Assembly: GCF_963930865.1 (NCBI RefSeq)
Contig: NZ_CAWVOH010000002.1
Span: forward strand, 186,001-250,000
Direction: 5' to 3'
Length of the DNA: 64,000 nucleotides
Source of the DNA: Eupransor demetentiae
Lineage (GTDB): Bacteria; Bacillota; Bacilli; Lactobacillales; Lactobacillaceae
Part shown: positions 1-7,050 of the stretch, in pieces
Layout of the letters: every line of letters begins with the position of its first letter
How positions within the stretch are numbered: position 1 is the stretch's first letter
Program-made: the position numbers and the translations under genes
The notes under the pieces: model-generated
The model's input: the letters and a program-made list of their open reading frames with translations, nothing else
Databases searched by the model: none
What the model was told of the DNA's origin: nothing

Positions 1-1
1 T

Positions 2-430
2 TCAGCAAGCGCTGATGGACAGAACAAGGTCTTTCCAAAGGTTCCGGTAACGGCTGTTTTGGAAACACCTGCTGATGATAGTGACCATGCTGGACAAGCT
101 TTGTACCCAGAAACTGATGGCCCTCAAACCCTTCAAGAATTGCACTACGGTAAGAATAACAGCCGTAACGGCGAAACGAGCTTCCAAGAAATGAGCGGCA
201 ACTACATGATCAAGATTAGCCGCGAAGACGCCAACAACGCGCTTAACGGTAATGGTGTAGTTGAAGTTGCCGATGCAGGTGGCGCTTGGAAGGGCGGACC
301 ATGGGAAGAATACTTGGGTAACTTTGCTGGCTCCCTTTTGAAGGAAAATGTTGGCCACCACTTGAACGCCGGTTACTGGTTCTTGGTTGACCACGATGGA
401 AATGTTCTTGCACAAGGATCACAATTCTAA
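2..430 (+). CDS. Secreted glycine-rich protein, partial at 5' end
   Basis: The reading frame is open from the first complete codon and ends with TAA at 428-430; the start and most of the signal peptide lie outside the window. The visible N-terminus reads SASADG, the usual end of a lactic-acid-bacterial signal peptide, so the mature protein is secreted. The C-terminal half carries the block ISREDANN, GGPW, LLKENVGHHLNAGYW, which recurs in the next two genes (SRSDANG, GGPW, RVIGHPVNRGIW in the gene at 1281). This makes it the first member of a tandem paralogous family. I do not recognise the family. A strong terminator follows at 443-470. Confidence 0.75.
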   Translation, partial: SASADGQNKVFPKVPVTAVLETPADDSDHAGQALYPETDGPQTLQELHYGKNNSRNGETSFQEMSGNYMIKISREDANNALNGNGVVEVADAGGAWKGGPWEEYLGNFAGSLLKENVGHHLNAGYWFLVDHDGNVLAQGSQF

Positions 431-442
431 TTAAATTGATTT

Positions 443-470
443 AAAAGCAGGCTACTTGGCCTGCTTTTTT
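443..470 (+). terminator. Rho-independent terminator
   Basis: Six-base GCAGGC/GCCTGC stem with a six-base loop and a T-run, directly after the first secreted-protein gene. Confidence 0.85.
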
Positions 471-483
471 ATATGTAGAGTTA

Positions 484-552
484 TCGTTACAAATGTGTCA
501 ATATGTTTAAAATCATTGCGACCTTGTAACAAAGGTATCAATCAGCTAACAA
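484..552 (+). promoter_or_regulatory. Conserved upstream element with 11-bp phased half sites
   Basis: TGTAAC (525-530), TATCAA (536-541) and TAACAA (547-552) follow each other with an exact 11-bp period. The same arrangement, plus the preceding GTTACAAAT block, is conserved before the next paralogue at 1163-1190. The first half site fits the WalR half-site TGTWAH; the others are degenerate. A shared ATATTATG stretch about 40 bp further downstream is the probable -10 region. Confidence 0.5.
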
Positions 553-637
553 AGCGCTCGAGACGCTTGTGGCGGGCATCTATCCATATTATGATTCGAA
601 TATATCAATGTTGGCTTGTAAGAATATGGAGAAAAGA

Positions 638-1060
638 ATGATGAAAAATACCTTAATCACTAAGTTTGTGCTGCCCCTTCTTTTGGCGACAGGTGCCTTG
701 GCCCTTGGTGGCCTTCAGACTGCCAGTGCTGATAGCGGAAACACACAAAATCAAGTCATTGAAAACGTTGCCCGTCCAGAAAGTTCAAAGGGCCAATCCT
801 ACGTCAAGCCTGGGTTTCCAGTCGTCCGGGTTTATGTTGATCGTGACACTGCCAATACTGTTATCCGCTATGGTGCAACCGGTGCCGCTGGAATGGCTGG
901 TTTCACCATCGGAAATGCCTTTACGCCAGTTGTCGGTGTTGCGGGTGGGGTAATCATCGGGAAAGTGATTTGGGACCACTTCGGGCATGTCCTCAATTCA
1001 GGTGTTTGGGTTGATTACAATCTCATCACGCAAACGCCGGTTGGTGTGGGTGTGCAATAA
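638..1060 (+). CDS. Secreted glycine-zipper-like protein
   Basis: 140 residues from the ATG at 638, which has GGAG at 628-631; an adjacent ATG at 641 is equally possible. Residues 1-30 form a signal peptide (MMKNTLITKF, Leu/Ala core, cleavage after TASA). The mature part has an RDTANT motif, then a glycine-rich hydrophobic segment of roughly 40 residues (repeated GxxxG spacing around GATGAAGMAGFTIGNAF and GVAGGVIIGKVI) and ends in DHFGHVLNSGVWVDYN. This matches the ends of the partial gene at 2 and the gene at 1281. The membrane-compatible glycine zipper in a small secreted protein suggests a pore-forming or bacteriocin-like role, but this is inference; no known bacteriocin signature or double-glycine leader is present. 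Confidence 0.75.
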   Translation: MMKNTLITKFVLPLLLATGALALGGLQTASADSGNTQNQVIENVARPESSKGQSYVKPGFPVVRVYVDRDTANTVIRYGATGAAGMAGFTIGNAFTPVVGVAGGVIIGKVIWDHFGHVLNSGVWVDYNLITQTPVGVGVQ

Positions 1061-1162
1061 AATACAGCTTATTAGATAGAAGCTTGAATTTTAGTCTCTT
1101 TATATTTCATTCACAAGAAAAATGTTACAAATATGAATAAATATTTAAAATAATTACGTCAA

Positions 1163-1190
1163 TGTAACAAAAATATCAGTTAAATAACAA
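1163..1190 (+). promoter_or_regulatory. 11-bp phased half sites upstream of the third paralogue
   Basis: TGTAAC (1163-1168), TATCAG (1174-1179), TAACAA (1185-1190), spaced by five bases each, as before the gene at 638. The region from about 1128 onward is also alignable with 484-552, so the upstream control region was duplicated with, or kept alongside, the gene. Confidence 0.5.
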
Positions 1191-1280
1191 TGGAATTATA
1201 TGGCTTGTGATGGGTATATATATATTATGGTTAATGGGTACTCGAGTGCAAGAATAGTACAGAAAAAGAATAAGGAGAGC

Positions 1281-1703
1281 ATGATGAAAAATTCACTAGT
1301 ACCCAAACTAATTATTACCACTTCCATGGCCTTAGGGGCATTGGCATTTGGTGGACATCAGGCAGCAAGTGCTGATAACGTAACCCCCCAAACCCAAGTG
1401 ACAACAATTGATGTCACAAGTGCACAACCACAAGGTTATAAAAATGGTGTTACTAAAATCCGTTCAGATTGGGGTAAATATCGTATTTTCATTAGTCGTT
1501 CGGATGCCAATGGTGCCATTAGCACCGGTGTTGTTGCCGCTTCTACAGCCGGCGCTTCGGCTTTAGGTGGAGGACCTTGGGGGGCAGCTGGTGGAGTTGT
1601 TGCTGGAGCGCTCATTAATCGCGTAATTGGTCATCCTGTAAATCGTGGTATTTGGATCGATGTTACACCAGGGGGTAGTTATCTTAATTGGGGATACCAA
1701 TAA
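1281..1703 (+). CDS. Secreted glycine-zipper-like protein
   Basis: 140 residues from the ATG at 1281, eight bases behind a clear AAGGAGA (1272-1278); upstream in-frame starts lack a ribosome site and lie in the promoter. Signal peptide to about residue 33 (MMKNSLVPKL, cleavage after AASA). Mature part: SRSDANGAISTGVV, then GASALGGGPWGAAGGVVAGAL, a glycine-zipper segment that could insert in a membrane, then NRVIGHPVNRGIWIDV. It is the best conserved member of the three-gene array. A small two-helix membrane protein follows 53 bp later and could be its immunity or export partner; this is inference from order only. Confidence 0.78.
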   Translation: MMKNSLVPKLIITTSMALGALAFGGHQAASADNVTPQTQVTTIDVTSAQPQGYKNGVTKIRSDWGKYRIFISRSDANGAISTGVVAASTAGASALGGGPWGAAGGVVAGALINRVIGHPVNRGIWIDVTPGGSYLNWGYQ

Positions 1704-1756
1704 TCTGTATTTTTTCACTAATATTTATTTGAATGATGATTAAGGAGTAAATTAAA

Positions 1757-1957
1757 ATGACATCTCAAAAGAGAACAAGGCGAGCGCTTGCAGCAGCGGC
1801 AACTGTCATTGTAGTTCAAATTCTATTTATGACTTTCATTAGCTCACACATTCATGATAGTAACGTTAATTTTTGGCTTAATACCATCACAACAGCTGTC
1901 ATTACTTTCATCGTTGTGGTATTTGTGGATAAAAGAAGCAAAAACAAAGAAGAATGA
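1757..1957 (+). CDS. Small two-helix membrane protein
   Basis: 66 residues with AAGGAG at 1742-1747. Basic N-terminus (MTSQKRTRRA), helix one about residues 10-31, short loop with HIHDSNVNFW, helix two about 38-57, then a charged tail RSKNKEE. Both ends are predicted cytoplasmic. No family recognised. It ends the cluster of secreted paralogues and is followed by a terminator at 1984, so it may be cotranscribed with the gene at 1281. Size and topology resemble small immunity proteins, without any sequence proof. Confidence 0.65.
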   Translation: MTSQKRTRRALAAAATVIVVQILFMTFISSHIHDSNVNFWLNTITTAVITFIVVVFVDKRSKNKEE

Positions 1958-1983
1958 AGTTTACCAGATAAAGATTGTTAATC

Positions 1984-2005
1984 AAGACCCTCCTGGGTCT
2001 TTTTT
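1984..2005 (+). terminator. Rho-independent terminator
   Basis: AAGACCC tcct GGGTCTT followed by a T-run, closing the small secreted-protein cluster. Confidence 0.9.
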
Positions 2006-2066
2006 CATATCATCAATTGCATTCTCTCATTTTAACCAACATTTACCGGTTAATTATGCCAAATCA

Positions 2067-2075
2067 TGATATAAT
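2067..2075 (+). promoter_or_regulatory. Extended -10 promoter of the nupC pair
   Basis: TGATATAAT, an extended -10 with perfect TATAAT at 2070-2075, about 45 bp before the first transporter start. Confidence 0.55.
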
Positions 2076-2121
2076 TATCAGTGTTTTGCGAACATTAAGT
2101 GAATAGAAGGGATTGAATGTT

Positions 2122-3396
2122 ATGTATCTCGCCATTAACATTGTCGGTCTCGTCGTTTTTCTAGGTATTGCTATTCTTTTTTCGAAGAATCGCAGCCAGA
2201 TTAAATGGCGTTCGGTCGCCGTCATGTTGGTCGTGAACTTGGTTTTGGGCTGGTTCTTCACCTCCTTTGCCTTGGGACGCAACATGGTACTCGGCGCCGC
2301 CTCCGGCTTTAATGAATTGGTTTCCGTGGCTTATAAGGGAATTTCCTTTGCCTTTGCCGATTGGGTTAACGTGCCGCAGATGAATTTCTTTACCTCGGTT
2401 TTGTTGCCATTCCTCTTGGTGGTGCCTTTGTTCGACATCTTGACCTACGTTGGGATTTTGCCATTGGTTATCAAGTGGATTGGACGAATCCTTTCTAAGG
2501 TTACGGGCCAACCTAAGTTTGAAACTTTCTTCTCTGTTGAGATGATGTTTCTCGGGAATCCAGAAGTTTTGGCCGTTTCTTCCTTGCAGTTGAAGCATAT
2601 GAAGGCGGAACGAAACTTGACCATCGCCATGATGACCATGTCCTGTGTGACGGCTTCCGTTATCGGAGCCTACACAAAGCTTATGCCAGGACAGTTCATC
2701 TTGACGGCGGTGCCAATCAACGTGATTAATGCTTTGATTATCACGACGATCTTGAATCCAGTGACGGTTGATCCCGAAGAGGACACCATTGCAACGATGA
2801 AGGACGATCGAATTGCCCAAAGCAATGTCGATGTTGAACCAGAAGCTGAACTTTTGGCGGCTGGCACTGCTGATAAGCCAACTAAGGTTGAACGTGAACC
2901 GTTCTTCTCCTTCTTGGGGGACTCAATTTTATACGCTGGTAAGTTGATTTTGATTATCGCTGCCAACGTCATCGCCTTTGTGGCTTTGGCTGCATTGGTT
3001 GATAAGATTTTGATGGCCATTAATCCTTGGTTCTCACTTGAGCACTTATTGGGAATCGTGATGTATCCTTTCGCTTGGCTGTTAGGCGTCCACCAAGATG
3101 ACGTCTTCCAGTTGGCCCAGTACATGGGCACCAAGCTGGTTACGAACGAATTTGTTGTCATGGGGGATGTGACTTCAAAGATTTCCCACTTTAATCCCCA
3201 TTACCGGGCGGTTTTGACGGTCTTTCTAACTTCCTTTGCGAACCTTTCGACGGTCGGTATGATCATCGGAACGTTCAAGGGAATGGTTGAACGTCAAAAG
3301 AGCGATTTGATTGCTAAGAATGCGGGTTACCTTCTTCTTTCGGGAATTTTGGTATCCTTGCTCTCTGCGGCAGTCGTTGGACTCTACGTCTGGTAA
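2122..3396 (+). CDS. nupC: NupC-type concentrative nucleoside transporter
   Basis: 424 residues from ATG 2122 (AGAAGG at 2105-2110); a TTG at 2113 is too close to the ribosome site, and the aligned start of the next paralogue supports 2122. The protein is strongly hydrophobic with about eight to ten membrane helices and a charged cytoplasmic loop around residues 218-255 (PEEDTI ... KVEREPF). Hallmarks of the CNT family are visible: GNPEVLAVSSLQL, MSCVTASVIGAYTKLMPGQF, and near the end VTNEFVVMGDVTSK and LTSFANLSTVGMIIG. CNT proteins import nucleosides with protons or sodium. It is followed after 76 bp by a close paralogue, so substrate ranges may differ. Exact substrate cannot be read from sequence. 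Confidence 0.88.
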   Translation: MYLAINIVGLVVFLGIAILFSKNRSQIKWRSVAVMLVVNLVLGWFFTSFALGRNMVLGAASGFNELVSVAYKGISFAFADWVNVPQMNFFTSVLLPFLLVVPLFDILTYVGILPLVIKWIGRILSKVTGQPKFETFFSVEMMFLGNPEVLAVSSLQLKHMKAERNLTIAMMTMSCVTASVIGAYTKLMPGQFILTAVPINVINALIITTILNPVTVDPEEDTIATMKDDRIAQSNVDVEPEAELLAAGTADKPTKVEREPFFSFLGDSILYAGKLILIIAANVIAFVALAALVDKILMAINPWFSLEHLLGIVMYPFAWLLGVHQDDVFQLAQYMGTKLVTNEFVVMGDVTSKISHFNPHYRAVLTVFLTSFANLSTVGMIIGTFKGMVERQKSDLIAKNAGYLLLSGILVSLLSAAVVGLYVW

Positions 3397-3472
3397 GTTA
3401 CCTGGCAAACCAAGCATCTGGCTAGTTTTGACTAGTCTTCGAACTTGAATAAAAACAAAGGTGAAATAAATT

Positions 3473-4756
3473 ATGAATTTTCTGGTTAACGTTTTCGGTG
3501 TTGTCGTCTTCTTAGGGATTGCCCTGTTATTCTCTAAGAAACGTTCTCAGATTAAGTGGAAGTCCGTCATCATCATGGTGGCCTTGAACCTCTTCTTAGC
3601 CTGGTTCTTGACTTCTTTCTCAGTCGGTCGTGGAATTGTCGAAGCGGCTGCAAATGGTTTCAACGAATTGATTCAAGTCGCCTTCAAGGGAATTTCCTTT
3701 GCCTTTGCTGACTGGGTGAACGTTAAGCAGATGAACTTCTTTACGTCCGTCTTGCTGCCAATCCTCCTGATTGTGCCAATGTTTGATATCTTGACTTACT
3801 TCAAGATTTTGCCTTGGGTCATCAAGTGGGTCGGTCGTGGTTTGGCCAAAGTTTCTGGTCAACCGAAGTTTGAGTCATTCTTCTCGGTTGAAATGATGTT
3901 CCTTGGAAACACGGAAGCGCTTGCCGTTTCTGGTTTGCAATTGCGTCAAATGAAGGCGGAACGTAATTTGACGCTGGCCATGATGTCAATGTCTTGTGTG
4001 ACGGCCTCAATCATCGGAGCCTATACTTCAATGATGCCTGGACAATTCATTTTGACGGCGGTGCCAATCAACGTAGTGAACGCTTTGATTATTACCAGCA
4101 TCTTAAACCCGGTTGACGTAACGCCCGAAGAAGATACCATTGCAACGTTTAGCAGCGCCAAGCAGGATGAAATCCAAGATGCCGAATCTGGTTCAGAAGA
4201 ATTGGCTAAGGCAGAAACGCGCGAAGATTTGCACGCCGCTGAAAAGACAGAACGTGAACCATTCTTCTCCTTCTTGGGTGATTCAATTTTGAATGCTGGT
4301 AAGTTGATTTTGATCATTGCTGCCAACGTTATCGCCTTCGTGGCCTTGGCTGCCTTGGTCGACAAGATTTTGACGGCCTTCAACCCATGGTTGACGCTGG
4401 AACACATCCTAGGAATCATCCTCTTCCCATTCGCTTGGTTAACTGGTGTTGGTAACGACCATGCCTTCCAATTGGCCCAGTACATGGGAACAAAGCTTGT
4501 GACGAACGAATTCGTTGTCATGGGTGACGTTACCTCAAAGATTCATACTTTCCCGGCACACTACCGTGCCGTTCTGACAGTCTTCTTGACTTCCTTTGCC
4601 AATCTTTCAACGGTCGGCATGATCATTGGTTGTTTCAAGGGCTTGGTTGATGACCAAAAGAACGCCGTGATTGCTAAGAACGTGGGCTACTTGCTTTTGT
4701 CAGGTATTCTCGTGTCTTTGCTTTCATCTGGTATGGTTGGTCTCTTCATTTGGTAA
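3473..4756 (+). CDS. nupC: NupC-type nucleoside transporter, second copy
   Basis: 427 residues, alignable with the preceding gene over its full length, including GNTEALAVSGLQL, MSCVTASIIGAYTSMMPGQF, VTNEFVVMGDVTSK and LTSFANLSTVGMIIG. The main difference is the cytoplasmic loop (about residues 215-265), longer here and acidic (QDEIQDAESGSEELAKAETR). A ribosome site AAAGGTGAA precedes the ATG. The intergenic stretch has no strong terminator, only a CTAGT/ACTAG hairpin, so the two genes can be one transcript. A terminator follows at 4768. Proton- or sodium-coupled nucleoside uptake is known for the family; specialisation of the two copies is inference. Confidence 0.88.
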   Translation: MNFLVNVFGVVVFLGIALLFSKKRSQIKWKSVIIMVALNLFLAWFLTSFSVGRGIVEAAANGFNELIQVAFKGISFAFADWVNVKQMNFFTSVLLPILLIVPMFDILTYFKILPWVIKWVGRGLAKVSGQPKFESFFSVEMMFLGNTEALAVSGLQLRQMKAERNLTLAMMSMSCVTASIIGAYTSMMPGQFILTAVPINVVNALIITSILNPVDVTPEEDTIATFSSAKQDEIQDAESGSEELAKAETREDLHAAEKTEREPFFSFLGDSILNAGKLILIIAANVIAFVALAALVDKILTAFNPWLTLEHILGIILFPFAWLTGVGNDHAFQLAQYMGTKLVTNEFVVMGDVTSKIHTFPAHYRAVLTVFLTSFANLSTVGMIIGCFKGLVDDQKNAVIAKNVGYLLLSGILVSLLSSGMVGLFIW

Positions 4757-4767
4757 GATTTTAAACG

Positions 4768-4792
4768 AAAGCACCCTTAAGGGTGCTTTTTT
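4768..4792 (+). terminator. Rho-independent terminator
   Basis: AAAGCACCC ttaa GGGTGCTTTTTT after the second nucleoside transporter. Confidence 0.92.
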
Positions 4793-4836
4793 ATGTACAA
4801 AAGGGCCTAAAAGTGGTAAGTTCCGGACATTCTTGG

Positions 4837-4842
4837 TAGAAT
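4837..4842 (+). promoter_or_regulatory. -10 element of the 4894 operon
   Basis: TAGAAT preceded by TTGG; transcription would begin near 4849, so the WalR-type box at 4857 lies downstream of the start point. No good -35 hexamer was found. Confidence 0.4.
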
Positions 4843-4856
4843 AGAAGCAGTCGAAT

Positions 4857-4873
4857 ATTACAATTAAGTTACA
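4857..4873 (-). promoter_or_regulatory. WalR-type box
   Basis: ATTACA-N5-GTTACA, the exact complement of the WalR consensus TGTWAH-N5-TGTWAH known from Bacillus, Staphylococcus and Streptococcus. It lies between the candidate -10 and the start codon at 4894, a position expected for repression rather than activation. Confidence 0.55.
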
Positions 4874-4893
4874 CGACTAAGAGGGTTAAGCAA

Positions 4894-5400
4894 ATGTCTG
4901 ATAAGCAAGAAAACAAGCAAGCGCAAGATACTTCAAGCAAGCAAGGTGGCCAAGAGTCAAAGACTGAAGCCGCTAAGCAAGCTGCTAGCCAAACTTGGGA
5001 AACCACTAAGGAAAACGCTAGCAAGTTCGGTGAAGCCTCTTCAGAACAAGCTGCAAAGGCTTGGGATGCAAGCAAGGAAAAGGGTGAACAGCTGAGCCAG
5101 GCTGCCCGCCAAAACGCCGAGCAATTTGCTCATTCAACAAAAGAAAATGCTCAAAAGGCATACGGTGCCGCTAAGGAAAACGTGAACTTCTCGAATCCTT
5201 GGGTCATTGCACTCGTTGTTTTGTTGGTTTTGATTCTTGTGAAGTTGGTCTTTGGTACTGAAATCAATGCATTCTTCCGTTACCTTGGTCAACTATTGAT
5301 GGTTGCTGTGCGCGATAGCCCATGGCCTATTGTGGCTTTGATTTTCGGCTTTTACTTCCGTAAAGACATTCGGGCGGTTCTTGACCGAATTAATCATTAA
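4894..5400 (+). CDS. Membrane protein with LEA/apolipoprotein-like helical repeats
   Basis: 168 residues. Residues 1-105 are hydrophilic, rich in Ala, Lys, Glu and Gln, with repeated helical units such as WETTKENASKFGEASSEQAA and WDASKEKGEQLSQAA, an 11-residue-type amphipathic pattern seen in LEA-like and apolipoprotein-like stress proteins. Two hydrophobic segments follow (about 108-126 and 139-156), then a basic tail. It could coat the cytoplasmic membrane or bind the envelope under stress; this is inference. A WalR-type box in the leader points to cell-wall stress control. The next gene starts 27 bp later without a terminator, so the two are likely one operon. Confidence 0.7.
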   Translation: MSDKQENKQAQDTSSKQGGQESKTEAAKQAASQTWETTKENASKFGEASSEQAAKAWDASKEKGEQLSQAARQNAEQFAHSTKENAQKAYGAAKENVNFSNPWVIALVVLLVLILVKLVFGTEINAFFRYLGQLLMVAVRDSPWPIVALIFGFYFRKDIRAVLDRINH

Positions 5401-5427
5401 TCGATTTAGAAAGGTGTTTTAACTTTT

Positions 5428-6054
5428 ATGTTATCTCGTAGTCAACGTCGAGAAATGCTCGACGAGCAGATGCCAAAAAAGCGCTTTTACAAGCGTGGAT
5501 GGTTTTGGATTGCAATCCTAGTCATCTTGGTAATCTTCTCATTCTTTATTAATGGTCAAACTTCAAGTAAGAAGTCCAATGACGATAGCGATTCTGCGAC
5601 GGCTTACTCTTCCACTAGTACTTCAAGCCACAGCAAGAAGTCTTCATCATCCAACTCAAACGATTCAGATTCTGATAGCAACTCGGATTCTTCCGACAAG
5701 GGTTCATCAGATAGCCGCAAGGGCGATGACGGTGATAAGCGCCGTGATGATTCTGATTCTAACCGTGGTAACAAGAAGTCTGGTTCAAGTTCTAATAACA
5801 GCCGTAACGATGCGCCAGCTGCTAATAACAACAATAACAATAGCAGCAACAACAGCAATAACGGTGGTGGCAGCAGCGATTCGGGCTCTAACAGCAATTC
5901 TGGTAGCGGTTCGAATGGCGGTGGTTCAAGCTCCGATAACGGTGGTGGCTCAAGTTCTGACGACGACGGCTTCAATTTCTTTGACTTCGGTGGCGATCAG
6001 GACGATAGCATGAGTTCCGATTACGCGAATAAGATGAACACAATCTTCCATTAA
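5428..6054 (+). CDS. Single-pass membrane protein with long Ser/Asp/Asn-rich tail
   Basis: 208 residues. A basic start (MLSRSQRREM ... KKRFYKRG) precedes one hydrophobic helix at about residues 26-44, and the remainder is an extracellular low-complexity tail of Ser, Asp, Asn and Gly (poly-Asn run near 130-145, then repeated SGSNSG and GGGSSSD). The final 35 residues turn less repetitive (DDGFNFFDFGGDQDD ... YANKMNTIFH). No sortase motif. Such tails act as flexible spacers or are glycosylated in surface proteins, but no function can be assigned. Cotranscribed with the preceding helical membrane protein and terminated at 6065. Confidence 0.7.
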   Translation: MLSRSQRREMLDEQMPKKRFYKRGWFWIAILVILVIFSFFINGQTSSKKSNDDSDSATAYSSTSTSSHSKKSSSSNSNDSDSDSNSDSSDKGSSDSRKGDDGDKRRDDSDSNRGNKKSGSSSNNSRNDAPAANNNNNNSSNNSNNGGGSSDSGSNSNSGSGSNGGGSSSDNGGGSSSDDDGFNFFDFGGDQDDSMSSDYANKMNTIFH

Positions 6055-6064
6055 GATAGTTCTG

Positions 6065-6087
6065 AAGACCCTTCCGGGTCTTTTTTT
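6065..6087 (+). terminator. Rho-independent terminator
   Basis: AAGACCC ttcc GGGTCTT with a seven-T run. Confidence 0.9.
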
Positions 6088-6110
6088 ATATAATTTCGTA
6101 AAAAATGTTT

Positions 6111-6134
6111 TGTAATCTTTGTCATCTTTGTAAT
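6111..6134 (+). promoter_or_regulatory. Nine-bp phased TGTAAT-like repeats
   Basis: TGTAAT (6111), TGTCAT (6120), TGTAAT (6129), each followed by CTT or ATT. The half site equals that of WalR but the period is 9, not 11. Part of the 325-bp non-coding region before the LysM gene, which otherwise holds the boxes and hairpins listed below. Confidence 0.35.
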
Positions 6135-6212
6135 ATTTTATCCCCCAAAAGGCCGGCATTTGTCGGATATAAATGAAATCATGACCATTTCTACGTAACA
6201 TTTGTAACATAT

Positions 6213-6240
6213 GGTAACGTTACTGTAATATTTATGTAAT
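6213..6240 (+). promoter_or_regulatory. Triple WalR-type half sites
   Basis: GGTAAC (6213), TGTAAT (6224), TGTAAT (6235), all with five-base spacers; the last two make a perfect WalR box. They end eleven bases before a -10-like GACAAT at 6251-6256, a position typical of WalR activation of wall-hydrolase genes. Confidence 0.65.
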
Positions 6241-6260
6241 AAAAATCTGTGACAATAGTC

Positions 6261-6301
6261 TTTGCCGGTCAGCCGGGTTTTCCCACAACCCAGTCGGCGA
6301 A
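6261..6301 (+). ncRNA. 5' leader hairpin of the LysM gene
   Basis: Near the predicted transcript start, TTTGCCG (6261) can pair with CGGCGAA (6295) with one G-U pair, and GGGTT (6275) with AACCC (6287) inside. No T-run follows, so it is not a terminator. It is the first of two hairpins in this leader. Confidence 0.5.
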
Positions 6302-6339
6302 CTTTGAATAAGCAAATGCACACTTATCATTGCGAGTAG

Positions 6340-6367
6340 AGGAGGTCACTACCTAATAAGTAGTGAC
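6340..6367 (+). promoter_or_regulatory. Ribosome site separated from its start codon by a hairpin
   Basis: AGGAGG (6340-6345) is 34 bases before the ATG at 6380. Between them a perfect 8-bp stem, GTCACTAC (6345-6352) with GTAGTGAC (6360-6367), loop CTAATAA, leaves only 12 bases (6368-6379) if folded. No other ribosome site or in-frame start is nearby. A folded spacer of this kind is known from phage T4 gene 38. Confidence 0.6.
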
Positions 6368-6379
6368 GTAAAATATAAA

Positions 6380-7003
6380 ATGAAGAAAGTTTCACTATTT
6401 CTTGCCAGTGCTGTTGCCGGCTTGGCCCTTATGACGGGCGCCGCTTCAACACAAAGCGCAAGCGCAGCTGAAGTTACCCATGACGGTGACACGACGACTT
6501 ACACGATTTCTTTGGGCGAAACGCTCAGCCAAATCGCTCGTGACAACCACTGGGATACTGACTTCCTTGCAAAGTTCAACCACATTTTGAACCCAGACAA
6601 GATTTTTGCTGGTCAAAAGTTGACGATGAAGGATGACGGCGAGACGCAAGACGTTAAGATTCCTTTGCCATTCGGTGCAAGCATCCAAGCAAGTGTTCCA
6701 TCACAGGAAAACGTTGCACAAGCCCAGGGTACTATCGACAAGGTTTCTGAAGTTGTTAACAACCCTAGCCAAATCTCATCTGCTTTGCAGACTTTGATTA
6801 ACCGCGAATCAGGTAACAATGTTAACGCAAGCAACGGTGACTACTTCGGTCTTGGCCAATTGTCATCAGCATTGCGCTCGACTTACGGTGGTAACTCAAC
6901 TGATTACAACGACCAGTTGCAAGCCATGAAGGGTTACATCGCTGACCAGTACGGTTCAGACGAAGCAGCCTTGGCTCACCACGATGCCTACGGTTGGTAC
7001 TAA
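6380..7003 (+). CDS. LysM protein with transglycosylase-like C-terminal domain
   Basis: 207 residues. Signal peptide to about residue 30 (MKKVSLFLAS, cleavage after ASA), one LysM domain about 40-83 (YTISLGETLSQIARDN ... IFAGQKLTM), linker, then a C-terminal lysozyme-like fold about 125-207 with LINRESGNN (candidate catalytic Glu143), YFGLGQLSSALR and the terminal AHHDAYGWY found in secreted lactobacillar transglycosylase-like proteins. It should bind peptidoglycan and cut or remodel glycan strands outside the cell. The start is unusual: its AGGAGG is bridged to the ATG by a hairpin. WalR-type boxes upstream fit regulation with wall turnover. Confidence 0.85.
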   Translation: MKKVSLFLASAVAGLALMTGAASTQSASAAEVTHDGDTTTYTISLGETLSQIARDNHWDTDFLAKFNHILNPDKIFAGQKLTMKDDGETQDVKIPLPFGASIQASVPSQENVAQAQGTIDKVSEVVNNPSQISSALQTLINRESGNNVNASNGDYFGLGQLSSALRSTYGGNSTDYNDQLQAMKGYIADQYGSDEAALAHHDAYGWY

Positions 7004-7017
7004 TTCATAATACTTAA

Positions 7018-7050
7018 AAACGCTTCCCAGTTTTCTGGGAAGCGTTTTTT
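7018..7050. terminator. Bidirectional rho-independent terminator
   Basis: Perfect 13-bp stem AAACGCTTCCCAG / CTGGGAAGCGTTT with T-runs on both strands; serves the LysM gene and the convergent ABC-TetR operon. Confidence 0.92.

Noticed and set aside
2161..2820. 219-codon open frame on the minus strand
   Set aside because: Lies wholly inside the nupC gene, composition typical of an antisense shadow, no ribosome site.
5604..5975. Leu/Pro/Glu-rich minus-strand frame
   Set aside because: Complement of the Ser/Asp/Asn-rich tail of the gene at 5428; low complexity only.
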